A stretch of 64,000 nucleotides of DNA, taken from positions 310,001 to 374,000 of the forward strand of contig CAVZKR010000004.1 of the NCBI GenBank assembly GCA_963775935.1, written 5' to 3'. Made by a program: the position numbers and the translations under genes. The notes below the pieces were generated by a model, which saw only the letters and a list, made by a program, of their open reading frames with translations, was not told the DNA's origin and searched no databases. Below are positions 9,153-16,469 of this stretch, piece by piece (position 1 is the first letter of the stretch; the number at the start of each line of letters is the position of its first letter). The DNA comes from JBBIPA01 sp963775935. Lineage in GTDB: Bacteria; Chloroflexota; Dehalococcoidia; GIF9; UBA5629.

Positions 9153-9197
9153 GCCGTAGTTGGGAAGGATTATTCCCAGCTACGGCTTTCGTATTTC
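9153..9197 (+). terminator. Probable intrinsic terminator
   Basis: GCCGTAGTTGGGA (9153-9165) pairs with TCCCAGCTACGGC (9174-9186) around an 8-nt loop, with one G-T pair. The following T-tract is weak (TTTCGTATTT). It lies 36 bp after the stop of the Cys-rich protein gene. Confidence 0.65.
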
Positions 9198-9253
9198 TGC
9201 TGCACCTGCTGTAAATTAATAGTCACTATATCTGTCATCGGGAAAAACGCACT

Positions 9254-9481
9254 ATGGAAGCAGACAAGGCAAAACTCACCACTGTTTATATTGCTGGAGG
9301 ACAACCAGAAGCGCAAATTGTCAAGGGGCGGCTGGAGAACGAAGGCATACCCGTAATACTTCGTTACGAGAGCGCTGGCATTGTGTGGGGCCTTACCGTT
9401 GATGGTTTAGGACAGGTGGAGGTTCAGGTACCTTCTTCCTTTGCTGAAGAGGCGAAGCAAATTCTGGGGTTGGGGAAATGA
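9254..9481 (+). CDS. DUF2007-like signal-transducing small protein
   Basis: A 75-residue protein with TVYIAGGQPEAQIVKGRLENEGIPVIL followed by a beta-rich half ending VEVQVPSSFAEEAKQIL. This alpha/beta ferredoxin-like plan with the EAQIVKGRLE helix is typical of DUF2007, a family that resembles PII-like folds; its role is not known. No membrane segment. Converges on the DRTGG gene with 6 bp between stops. Confidence 0.75.
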   Translation: MEADKAKLTTVYIAGGQPEAQIVKGRLENEGIPVILRYESAGIVWGLTVDGLGQVEVQVPSSFAEEAKQILGLGK

Positions 9482-9487
9482 GAGGTT

Positions 9488-10534
9488 TTACAGACCAAGC
9501 GCCGAACTAAGAGACTTTAAATCCAGATATTTATCCAGTAGTTCCTCAAGCTTTTTTAACTTTTTGGCGCTGCGAAATGAATTGTGAGCCAGAGCCCTCT
9601 CAATATCGGCTATCGTACCCGGAGTGTCCTTCCCTGTCACTACCACAGGTATGTGTTTGCTCTCAGCCTCGGAAACTACCGTTGCCAGAGGTTGAGCGCT
9701 ACTGGTGAGAATCAGACACCTGGTCGGAGTTTGCAGGGCAGCCAACTGCATATCAGGTCGCTCGCCACGAATAATTGCCGCTTTATCCTTCTTACGAGTG
9801 AAATACTCGATTCCCGAGTCAAGGCTCATAGCGCCCAACATCAGGTTTTCTACAATCTCCCCTGCGTTTTCCGGGCAGGTCACAATATCCCCACCCAACG
9901 CCTCTGCCAGTTCCTTGACGCTGAGCCCGAGCAAGCTCCTTGTTTCCGGAAGTACGCCCAACACCTTTATTCCCGCTTTCTGGAAGGAGTCTGTGATATT
10001 TTGCTTTACCGATTCAATTTTCGCTTCGGGTGCAAAGTTAACCACGACTCCCAGCAGTTTTTGCCCCAGTTCCCCGGCAGCTCGCGCTATCTCCGAAGGA
10101 GCCAGATCAGCGGAGTAGCGAAGCACCACCACTACTTTAGCGTTAAAGGTTTCAGCAATGGTATAACAGGCAAGGGTAGCAACAGAATCATCAGGAAAAC
10201 CGTTAAGACCTTCCATGATGACGATATCCTTGTCCTTGGATATTCGAGCATGGTTTTTCTTAACCTGCTGAAGAAATTCCTCTTTATTATCGGTAAGGCT
10301 TTTCCAAAGCTCGCGACTGGAAACCCCAAAAGGGGAAATTACGTCAGGAGACTCATTAAGCTCCAGCACTTCCTTCATTAAGGCAGCATCTTTATTACCG
10401 GTGTTGGTTTCAGAGATAGTGATCGGCAAGAAATAGCCTACTTTTTTACCCTGGTTCAATAATTTTTTACCGATACCGGTACATAAGGCGGTTTTGCCGG
10501 AGCTTTCCTTCGAAGTTATATACAGATTGATCAT
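9488..10534 (-). CDS. P-loop (dethiobiotin-synthetase-like) protein with DRTGG domain
   Basis: A 348-residue protein. Residues 1 to about 200 form an AAA_26/BioD-like P-loop domain: SKESSGKTALCTGIG is the Walker A and IVIMEGLNGF the Walker B-type strand. The rest matches the DRTGG domain (IRGERPDMQLAAL, LILTSSAQP, IPVVVTGKDT) that also forms the N-terminal part of bacterial phosphotransacetylases. No acetyltransferase domain follows, so this is the stand-alone regulatory form. Its ligand and partner are unknown. It is divergent from greA. Confidence 0.8.
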   Translation of the reverse strand: MINLYITSKESSGKTALCTGIGKKLLNQGKKVGYFLPITISETNTGNKDAALMKEVLELNESPDVISPFGVSSRELWKSLTDNKEEFLQQVKKNHARISKDKDIVIMEGLNGFPDDSVATLACYTIAETFNAKVVVVLRYSADLAPSEIARAAGELGQKLLGVVVNFAPEAKIESVKQNITDSFQKAGIKVLGVLPETRSLLGLSVKELAEALGGDIVTCPENAGEIVENLMLGAMSLDSGIEYFTRKKDKAAIIRGERPDMQLAALQTPTRCLILTSSAQPLATVVSEAESKHIPVVVTGKDTPGTIADIERALAHNSFRSAKKLKKLEELLDKYLDLKSLSSALGL

Positions 10535-10574
10535 AGTCCCCCCCTGTTGGAAAAGCTTCGTTATTATATCACTC

Positions 10575-10603
10575 TTTACAACTGACTTAAAGCAGCTTAT
10601 AAT
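10575..10603 (+). promoter_or_regulatory. Sigma-70 promoter of greA
   Basis: TTTACA (10575-10580), a 17-bp spacer and TATAAT (10598-10603) lie 75 bp before greA. Transcription would start near 10610. Confidence 0.8.
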
Positions 10604-10624
10604 GTCAGTTAAGTTTTATCTAGT

Positions 10625-10656
10625 GACTGAGAGCTTTTAAACTCTCAGTCTTTTTT
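10625..10656 (+). terminator. Leader terminator/attenuator of greA
   Basis: GACTGAGAG (10625-10633) pairs perfectly with CTCTCAGTC (10642-10650) and is followed by six T (10651-10656). It lies between the greA promoter and the greA start, about 15 nt after the expected transcription start. No gene upstream on this strand needs ending here. Confidence 0.75.
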
Positions 10657-10677
10657 ACTACCTTTTGGGGGCAACAC

Positions 10678-11145
10678 ATGGGACAAAAGAAAATTCATCT
10701 AACCAGACCAGGCTTAGCTAAACTGGAGGCAGAGCTTAAGCAACTCATCGCTGTTCAGAGACCGTCAGTAGCTGACAAGATTAAGCGAGCCAGGGAGGTC
10801 GGCAGCACTGAAAATAATGCTGAATACGATGATGCCAAGAATGAACAGGCATTTGTTGAAGGCAGAATACTGATGCTGGAAAATACCATCAGGAATGCTG
10901 TAATTATCGAGGCTCCGGCTGTACCAGGCAAAGTAGAACTGGGCGACAAGGTGCTCATTCAGAATCAGGATGGTAAGATCGAGCAATTTACCATTGTGGG
11001 CAGCGCTGAAGCAAGCCCTACAGATGGCAAGATTTCCGATGAATCGCCCGTGGGTCGTGCCCTCATGGGTAAAAAAACTGGTGATAAAGTTGAGGTTAAA
11101 ACCCCGTCAGGGTTGTTCAAGTTGTTAATAATGGAAGTAAGCTAG
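10678..11145 (+). CDS. greA: Transcription elongation factor GreA
   Basis: A 155-residue protein that stimulates transcript cleavage by backtracked RNA polymerase. The N-terminal coiled coil carries the acidic tip GSTENNAEYDDAKNEQ, followed by EGRI. The C-terminal FKBP-like domain has VELGDKV and the ISDESPVGRALMGKKTGD motif. Length is normal. A GGGGG stretch 7 nt before ATG 10678 may act as ribosome site. It is followed after 3 bp by lysS, so the two are probably co-transcribed with serS, under the promoter and leader hairpin upstream. Confidence 0.94.
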   Translation: MGQKKIHLTRPGLAKLEAELKQLIAVQRPSVADKIKRAREVGSTENNAEYDDAKNEQAFVEGRILMLENTIRNAVIIEAPAVPGKVELGDKVLIQNQDGKIEQFTIVGSAEASPTDGKISDESPVGRALMGKKTGDKVEVKTPSGLFKLLIMEVS

Positions 11146-11148
11146 GAT

Positions 11149-12628
11149 ATGTCAAGGTTAGAGCGCATCGTCGAGCAGCGCTTGGAAAAGCTGAAGAAGC
11201 TTCAGTCTCAGGGCATAAATCCTTACCCCAACCGATATCACCGCAGCCACACTACTCAGGAAGCAGCGGCTCTTTTCAACGAGCACGAAAAGGAAACAGA
11301 ATTCCTGTCCAATCTGGAGCTGAGTCTCGCCGGCCGCATCACCGCCAGCCGTTTCATGGGCAAAATAGCCTTCATGGATATTCGTGACGGTTCAGGGAGA
11401 ATCCAGCTCTTCATAAGTCGCGCCTCGGTTGGCGATGAGAAATACCAGTTGATTCATGACTTCGACATCGGCGATATCATCGGCGTAACGGGCAAATTGT
11501 TCCGCACCAAGGCCGGTGAGATTACACTGCAGGTAGCCGGTAGCACCCTGCTTGTCCAAGTCTCTTCACCCGCTGCCTGAAAAGTGGCATGGCCTGGTCG
11601 ATATCGAGAAGCGCTATCGTCAACGCTATCTTGATTTGCTATCAAATGAGGAAACCAAACCTGTTTTCATGCGCCGCAGCCAGATTATCGCTGCGCTGCG
11701 TAATTTCCTGAATAAACAGGGCTTCCTTGAAGTAGAAACCCCGGTCTTACAGCCTGTGGCGGGTGGCGCTATGGCTCGTCCTTTCATCACCCATCACCAT
11801 GCTCTCGACCAGGACCTCTATCTCCGTATTGCGCTGGAGCTTTACCTGAAACGGCTTATCGTAGGCGGATTCGACAAGGTATATGAAGTAGGACGAGTGT
11901 TTCGTAACGAGGGCATTTCCATAAAGCATAATCCCGAATTCACCATGATGGAATGCTATCAAGCCTACGCCGACTATAATGACATGATGAAGTTGGTCGA
12001 AGATATGGTTTGCTCCATTGCCAAAGAGGTTGTCGGCAGCGCTGAAGTGACCTTTGGCTCAGAGCTTATCAAATTGGAAACGCCGTGGCGGCGCGTTTCC
12101 CTGCGTGAAGCATTGATTACCTTTGGCGGGATCGATTTTGAGGAGCATCAGGATACTGATTCATTGCGCCAGAAAATGAAGCAGCTGAACATGGAGGTTG
12201 ACCCGCAGAAAGATAGAGGCAGGTTGATTGATGAGCTGTTGTCCACGTTTGTAGAACCCAATTTGATACAACCAACGTTCATCATTGATTATCCCGTGGA
12301 GATGTCGCCTCTGGCAAAGATGAAGCCGGACACCAGGAATCTGGTGGAACGTTTCGAAGCTTTTATCGGGGGCATGGAAGTAGCCAATTCCTTCACCGAG
12401 CTCAATAATCCGCTGGAGCAAGAGGAAAGATTCCATCACCAGATGGAGAAGCGTACTCCGGTAGATGACCAGGAAGAGGTTATTGACGATGATTTTCTTT
12501 TAGCACTAGAATATGGTATGCCGCCAACTGGAGGACTGGGAGTAGGTATTGACCGTCTGGTGATGTTGCTGACGAACCAGCAATCGATCCGCGATGTCAT
12601 CCTGTTCCCGCAGTTGAAAGGGAAATAA
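11149..12628 (+). pseudogene. lysS: Lysyl-tRNA synthetase, class II, interrupted by a frameshift
   Basis: The gene encodes all of a class II LysRS but in two frames. Codons from ATG 11149 give the anticodon-binding OB-fold (INPYPNRY, IRDGSGRIQLFI, GDIIGVTGKLFRTK) and run out of frame to a stop at 11580. The +1 frame from about 11552 continues with the conserved LSKSLHPLPEKWHGL and the catalytic domain: motif 1 (FLEVETPVL), motif 2 (VYEVGRVFRNEG...HNPEFTMMECY) and motif 3 (GLGVGIDRLVML). Removing one base at 11551-11555 restores a 493-codon gene of normal length. Nothing else is wrong, so an assembly or read error is likely in this essential gene. greA lies directly upstream and serS 18 bp downstream. 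Confidence 0.85.
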
Positions 12629-12646
12629 ACAGAGAGACCATATAGC

Positions 12647-13912
12647 ATGATTGATATCAGGCTCATTCGGGAAAATCCTGACGTAATCCGTCAGGCTTTA
12701 AAGAACCGCAACGATGACGCACCGCTCGAGAAAATAATAACCCTCGACGAACAGTATCGCGTATTGCTTCAGCAGGCTGAGTCGCTTCGCGCCAGGCGTA
12801 ATGAGGTGAGTAAGCAGATCAGTAAAATGAAGGAAAAACCACCGGCACTTATTGCCGAGATGAGACAGGTGGGAGAGCAGATTGAATCGCTTGAGGTGGA
12901 AACAGCCAAAATGTGGTCTGAGATGGAGGAATACCTGCTGCGATTACCGAACATCCCTAATTCGGCTGTTCCTGTAGGTAAAGATGCCTCGGGTAATGTA
13001 GCAGTGCGTTCCTGGGGCGAGCCACGGAGTTTTTCGTTTACTCCGCTACCTCACTGGGAGCTGGCAGAGAAACTGGATATTATTGATTTTCAGCGCGGTG
13101 TCAAACTTTCCGGCACTCGCTTCTACGTATTAAAAGGTCTCGGTTCTCGTTTACAGCGGGCGCTGATCAATTTTATGCTCGACCTTCACGTTAAAGAACA
13201 CGGGTATACAGAAATCTATCCACCATTCATGGTGAAACGTGAGTGTTTGGTGGGCTCAAGCAATTTGCCCAAATTCGCTGACAATCTCTACCATGACGCC
13301 GAAGATGATTTATGGTTCGTCCCCACTGCCGAGGTGCCGTTGACCAATTTACACCGCGATGAAATATTATCACCAGAAACTCTTCCCATTCACTATGTTG
13401 CTTACACTGCCTGCTTCCGCCGCGAAAAAATGGCGGCTGGCAAAGATACTCGCGGTATTAAAAGGGGACATCAGTTCGATAAGGTCGAGCTTTACAAATT
13501 TACCAGACAAGAGAACTCCGAAGCGGAACTGGACAAGATGGTAAACGATGCCGAGGATGTCTCGCGAAAGCTTGGTATTCCTTACCGCATCGTGCAACTC
13601 TGCACTGGTGATCTGGGATTCGCCTCCACCAAGTCCTTTGATATTGAGATGTGGTCGCCCGGTTGTGGGGAATGGCTGGAGGTAAGCTCCTGCAGCAACT
13701 GCGCCGATTTCCAGGCAAGGCGCGCCAATATTCGCTATCGTCCCGAAACAAACGCCAAACCGCAGTTTGTGCATACCCTTAACGGGTCGGGGCTGGCTTT
13801 GCCCAGAGTAGTTATCTCCATACTGGAAAACTACCAACAGGCTGATGGTAGCATCGTAGTACCGGAAGCGCTGAGACCGTATATGGGGACCGATGTCATC
13901 AAACGGGATTAG
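12647..13912 (+). CDS. serS: Seryl-tRNA synthetase
   Basis: A 421-residue class II synthetase that charges tRNA-Ser. The N-terminal long helical hairpin (about 30-100; ESLRARRNEVSKQISKMK) binds the long variable arm of tRNA-Ser. The catalytic core shows FVPTAEVPLTNLHRDEIL, motif 2 FRREKMAAGKDTRGIKRGHQFDKVE (in parts) and motif 3 NGSGLALPRVVISILENYQ. C-terminal VVPEALRPYMG is typical. ATG 12647 starts at the conserved MIDIRLIRENPDVIRQAL. It is the third gene of the greA-lysS-serS unit. Confidence 0.95.
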   Translation: MIDIRLIRENPDVIRQALKNRNDDAPLEKIITLDEQYRVLLQQAESLRARRNEVSKQISKMKEKPPALIAEMRQVGEQIESLEVETAKMWSEMEEYLLRLPNIPNSAVPVGKDASGNVAVRSWGEPRSFSFTPLPHWELAEKLDIIDFQRGVKLSGTRFYVLKGLGSRLQRALINFMLDLHVKEHGYTEIYPPFMVKRECLVGSSNLPKFADNLYHDAEDDLWFVPTAEVPLTNLHRDEILSPETLPIHYVAYTACFRREKMAAGKDTRGIKRGHQFDKVELYKFTRQENSEAELDKMVNDAEDVSRKLGIPYRIVQLCTGDLGFASTKSFDIEMWSPGCGEWLEVSSCSNCADFQARRANIRYRPETNAKPQFVHTLNGSGLALPRVVISILENYQQADGSIVVPEALRPYMGTDVIKRD

Positions 13913-13949
13913 TCAATAAGCAATAAGCTGAAATCAAAGGAAATAGATA

Positions 13950-15647
13950 GTGCCACCAAAAGAAAACCTGCCACTGGAGCCAAATAAAATCCGCTGCCCC
14001 AATCCTAGATGTGGATTGCCCAAAGATATTGATTCGGCACTTTGTCCACATTGTCACCAAAGGTATTGTTCTAACGGTCACCATCTCAAGACAGACTCAC
14101 AATTTTGCATGATTTGTAATTGGAGGGACCGCGACTTCAAATCACCAATTAGAGCTAATAAGACCTCGAACGTTAGCGAGGGTCCGACCGATAAGGCAGA
14201 ATATGTATGTCCCAAATGTAATAGTCCGGTAGAACGGAAATTTGATCCTTGTTCTAACCGTGATTGTGGTTGGTTAGGTCCTCATGTTCCTGTCAGGTTT
14301 AACAGGATGGTGGGAAAGACACCACAAGTTTTCAAAAGGGATCATGGTTCTACGTCACAAGCGCCGCAGCATTATCCAGCACCAGGCGAGCCGCAACAAA
14401 TATCCCATGCAGAACCGTCCTCACAACTGAAGGAATCAGCTTCAAAAGACTGGCTTCGGAGTACTCAATATGAGAAAAGTTCGAAGGCCAAAAATGCTGT
14501 CATTGCTGGTGTAGTAGCGATATTCATTATTGGAGTTGGAGTTTTCTACTGGGGTATAAACTATAATGTCCCTCAGACGACATCACCAAACGTCACCCAA
14601 CCCCAACCCACGCCACAAACGCCTCCCCCTGTAGCTGCTGCTCCTCTTACCATAAGCGATATCTCGGTATCCGGGGTTACCGAGTCAAGCGTGGTTATCA
14701 CCTGGACAACCAACGAGCCGTCCACGACTCAACTGGACTACGGCATCACCAATAGCTACGGTAAAACCTCAGACCTCAGCGGGACGTTAGTCACCAGCCA
14801 TAAGGTGCAATTGAGCTCATTGAATCCCAGCACCACGTATCATTACAAGGTACTGTCGAAGAATGCCGGCGGGAAGATAGCCATATCTCCATCGGACAGC
14901 ACTTTCATTACTGCAGCTCCGCCTGATATAACAGCCCCGGTAATTGCTGCAATTACTGTCCCCGATGTTAGTGATACCACTGTCACCATTGCCTGGACGA
15001 CGAATGAAAAAGCAACCACCCAGGTTGAATATGGAACGAGTGCCTCTTATGGTTCCACCACACCTATGGAAGAACTCCTGGTTACCAGCCACAGCATTAC
15101 TATTAACGGGCTCGAGGCGGAGAAAACCTACTATTTCAGGGTAAAATCGAAAGACGCCACTAAAAACGAAACGGTATCCGACACCAACCAAACATTCAAA
15201 ACGCTCGCGCCCGTGCCGACAGGTCTTGAGGTGGGCAAACGCGCCCCTGATTTCACTATCTATACTCTGGATGGCGACCCAGTCACCCTGAGCAAATTGC
15301 GTGGCAAGATAGTGATGATAAACTTCTGGGCAATAGGGTGCAGCGCCTGTGTGGCTGAAATGCCTGATATTGAGGCTGTTTACAAAACGTGGTCCGGCCC
15401 GAAAGAATTGAAACTGCTGGCTATTAACGCCGGCGACCATCCTATCTACATTGAAAAGTTCAAAAAGGAAGAGAATTTGACCATGCCTATCTACATTGAT
15501 TCCGATAAAACCGCAATCACAGGATACCAGATATCCAGAATCCCCCGTACATTCTTTATCGACAGCACCGGCATGATCCGTAAGATAGAACTGGGTCGTT
15601 TCGATAACCAGAGCCAGCTAATAAATGCTCTTAACTCTCTCCAGTAG
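13950..15647 (+). CDS. Zinc-ribbon / transmembrane / FN3 / TlpA-like thioredoxin fusion (paralogue 1)
   Basis: A 565-residue protein from GTG 13950, with AAAGG 10 nt upstream. Order: N-terminal zinc ribbons (several CxxC/CPHC pairs within 1-110), a polar linker, one transmembrane helix (about 181-203), a Thr/Pro-rich stretch, two FN3-like domains (repeating VVITWTTNEPSTTQLDYG and VTIAWTTNEKATTQVEYG), then a TlpA/ResA-type thioredoxin domain (about 425-565) with NFWAIGCSACVAEMP. Its redox pair is Cys464-Cys467. Topology predicts cytoplasmic zinc ribbons and external FN3 and redoxin domains. A reductase role on exported proteins or haem-type substrates is plausible but not shown. It is 33% of the way into a region holding a close paralogue at 16470. 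Confidence 0.85.
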   Translation: MPPKENLPLEPNKIRCPNPRCGLPKDIDSALCPHCHQRYCSNGHHLKTDSQFCMICNWRDRDFKSPIRANKTSNVSEGPTDKAEYVCPKCNSPVERKFDPCSNRDCGWLGPHVPVRFNRMVGKTPQVFKRDHGSTSQAPQHYPAPGEPQQISHAEPSSQLKESASKDWLRSTQYEKSSKAKNAVIAGVVAIFIIGVGVFYWGINYNVPQTTSPNVTQPQPTPQTPPPVAAAPLTISDISVSGVTESSVVITWTTNEPSTTQLDYGITNSYGKTSDLSGTLVTSHKVQLSSLNPSTTYHYKVLSKNAGGKIAISPSDSTFITAAPPDITAPVIAAITVPDVSDTTVTIAWTTNEKATTQVEYGTSASYGSTTPMEELLVTSHSITINGLEAEKTYYFRVKSKDATKNETVSDTNQTFKTLAPVPTGLEVGKRAPDFTIYTLDGDPVTLSKLRGKIVMINFWAIGCSACVAEMPDIEAVYKTWSGPKELKLLAINAGDHPIYIEKFKKEENLTMPIYIDSDKTAITGYQISRIPRTFFIDSTGMIRKIELGRFDNQSQLINALNSLQ

Positions 15648-15655
15648 CTTCTTTC

Positions 15656-15788
15656 TGTCATTGCGAGGAGCACTTCACCCTGCCATTGCGAGGAACACTT
15701 CACCCTGTCATTGCGAGGAACGAAGTGACGAAGCAATCTCATCGCCTCCTTATAACCTGGAGATTGCTTCGCTTCGCTCGCAATGACA
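15656..15788. repeat. MITE-like dispersed repeat, family 1 (with tandem partial units)
   Basis: The 83-bp core 15706-15788 is an inverted repeat: TGTCATTGCGAGGAACG at the left, CGCTCGCAATGACA at the right, with AAGCAATCTC/GAGATTGCTT inside. Two extra partial units of the left end (15656-15705) precede it in tandem, each followed by CACTTCACCC. Related copies are at 21680-21840 and 23462-23600, and a fragment at 40705-40728. Small non-coding elements of this kind usually move with a transposase supplied elsewhere. Confidence 0.7.
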
Positions 15789-15795
15789 ATATTCC

Positions 15796-15856
15796 GTGGC
15801 AGTCACCTGCCTCAGGTGACGCCGAGCTGAGGTCACCTCTGGGAGGTGACTCTCAC
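15796..15856. repeat. Dispersed palindromic repeat, family 2
   Basis: A 61-bp copy running from GTGGCAGTCACCTGCC to GGAGGTGACTCTCAC with internal CAGGTGAC and GAGGTCACC boxes. It directly follows the family 1 element. Nearly identical to the copy at 23986-24046. Confidence 0.75.
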
Positions 15857-16014
15857 AAAGCTCCTTACTGTCATTGCCATGCCTCGCCAGCCAAACTCTC
15901 GTTAGAAATTTGATTTGACCGTGTTTATTGTAGTACAGTCATGTGGTATTATGGTATATACTGGGTTGGCGGAGATGCAAGAATAAGGAGAAAGTATCTC
16001 AGGCTATAACAATA

Positions 16015-16398
16015 ATGCAAGAAGTTAAATGTGCGAATTGTAACTCGTCGAATGCGAAAGGCTTAAGTTTTTGTATCAATTGTGGCAACAGATTGGGTTT
16101 GCCATGCCCTCAGTGCGCCCGTATTGTCCCACCAGACTCAAGATTCTGTCCCTATTGTGCCGCCCTCTGTGGTTCAGGCAGATTCGGAAAAGGACAACAC
16201 AAGGTTGAAGCGACCAATAGAGAGATAAAGTGCCCGCAATGCGGCTTACCCGATAATTCAGGGCGGCGATTTTGTACTGCCTGCGGTGCACGTTTCGGCA
16301 TTCCCTGTACTCAATGCGGCGTCGTCGTTGACCTTACTTCTGGATTTTGTACCAACTGCGGCTGTATAGTACAGGCTACAAAAAGCGATAGTAAGTAA
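16015..16398 (+). CDS. Small zinc-ribbon protein
   Basis: A 127-residue protein with eight CxxC motifs (CANC, CINC, CPQC, CPYC, CPQC, CTAC, CTQC, CTNC). These are spaced as two double zinc ribbons with G.RFC/SRFC linkers, the DZR/zinc_ribbon_2 pattern. There is no signal peptide, membrane segment or other domain, so it is probably a cytoplasmic zinc-binding adaptor. ATG 16015 begins just before the first ribbon; the longer frame from 15943 has no support. It lies 71 bp before a large fusion protein with the same kind of ribbons, which suggests a shared pathway. Confidence 0.7.
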   Translation: MQEVKCANCNSSNAKGLSFCINCGNRLGLPCPQCARIVPPDSRFCPYCAALCGSGRFGKGQHKVEATNREIKCPQCGLPDNSGRRFCTACGARFGIPCTQCGVVVDLTSGFCTNCGCIVQATKSDSK

Positions 16399-16469
16399 CC
16401 AGGAAAAAATGAGGAAGATAGTGAATAAAATGCTCAGTATCTTTGTAACAACTATGGAGGCGCGTCCCG

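Noticed and set aside
11540..11580. Programmed frameshifting in lysS
   Set aside because: There is no slippery heptamer, stimulatory hairpin or internal Shine-Dalgarno at the junction, and LysRS is not known to use frameshifting. A single-base error explains it better.
15656..15740. A CRISPR array, because of tandem repeats with short gaps
   Set aside because: The units are partial ends of a MITE-like element without unique spacers of even length, and no cas gene is near.
15686..15913. A 75-codon frame in the repeat region
   Set aside because: Its codons are family 1 and family 2 repeat sequence.
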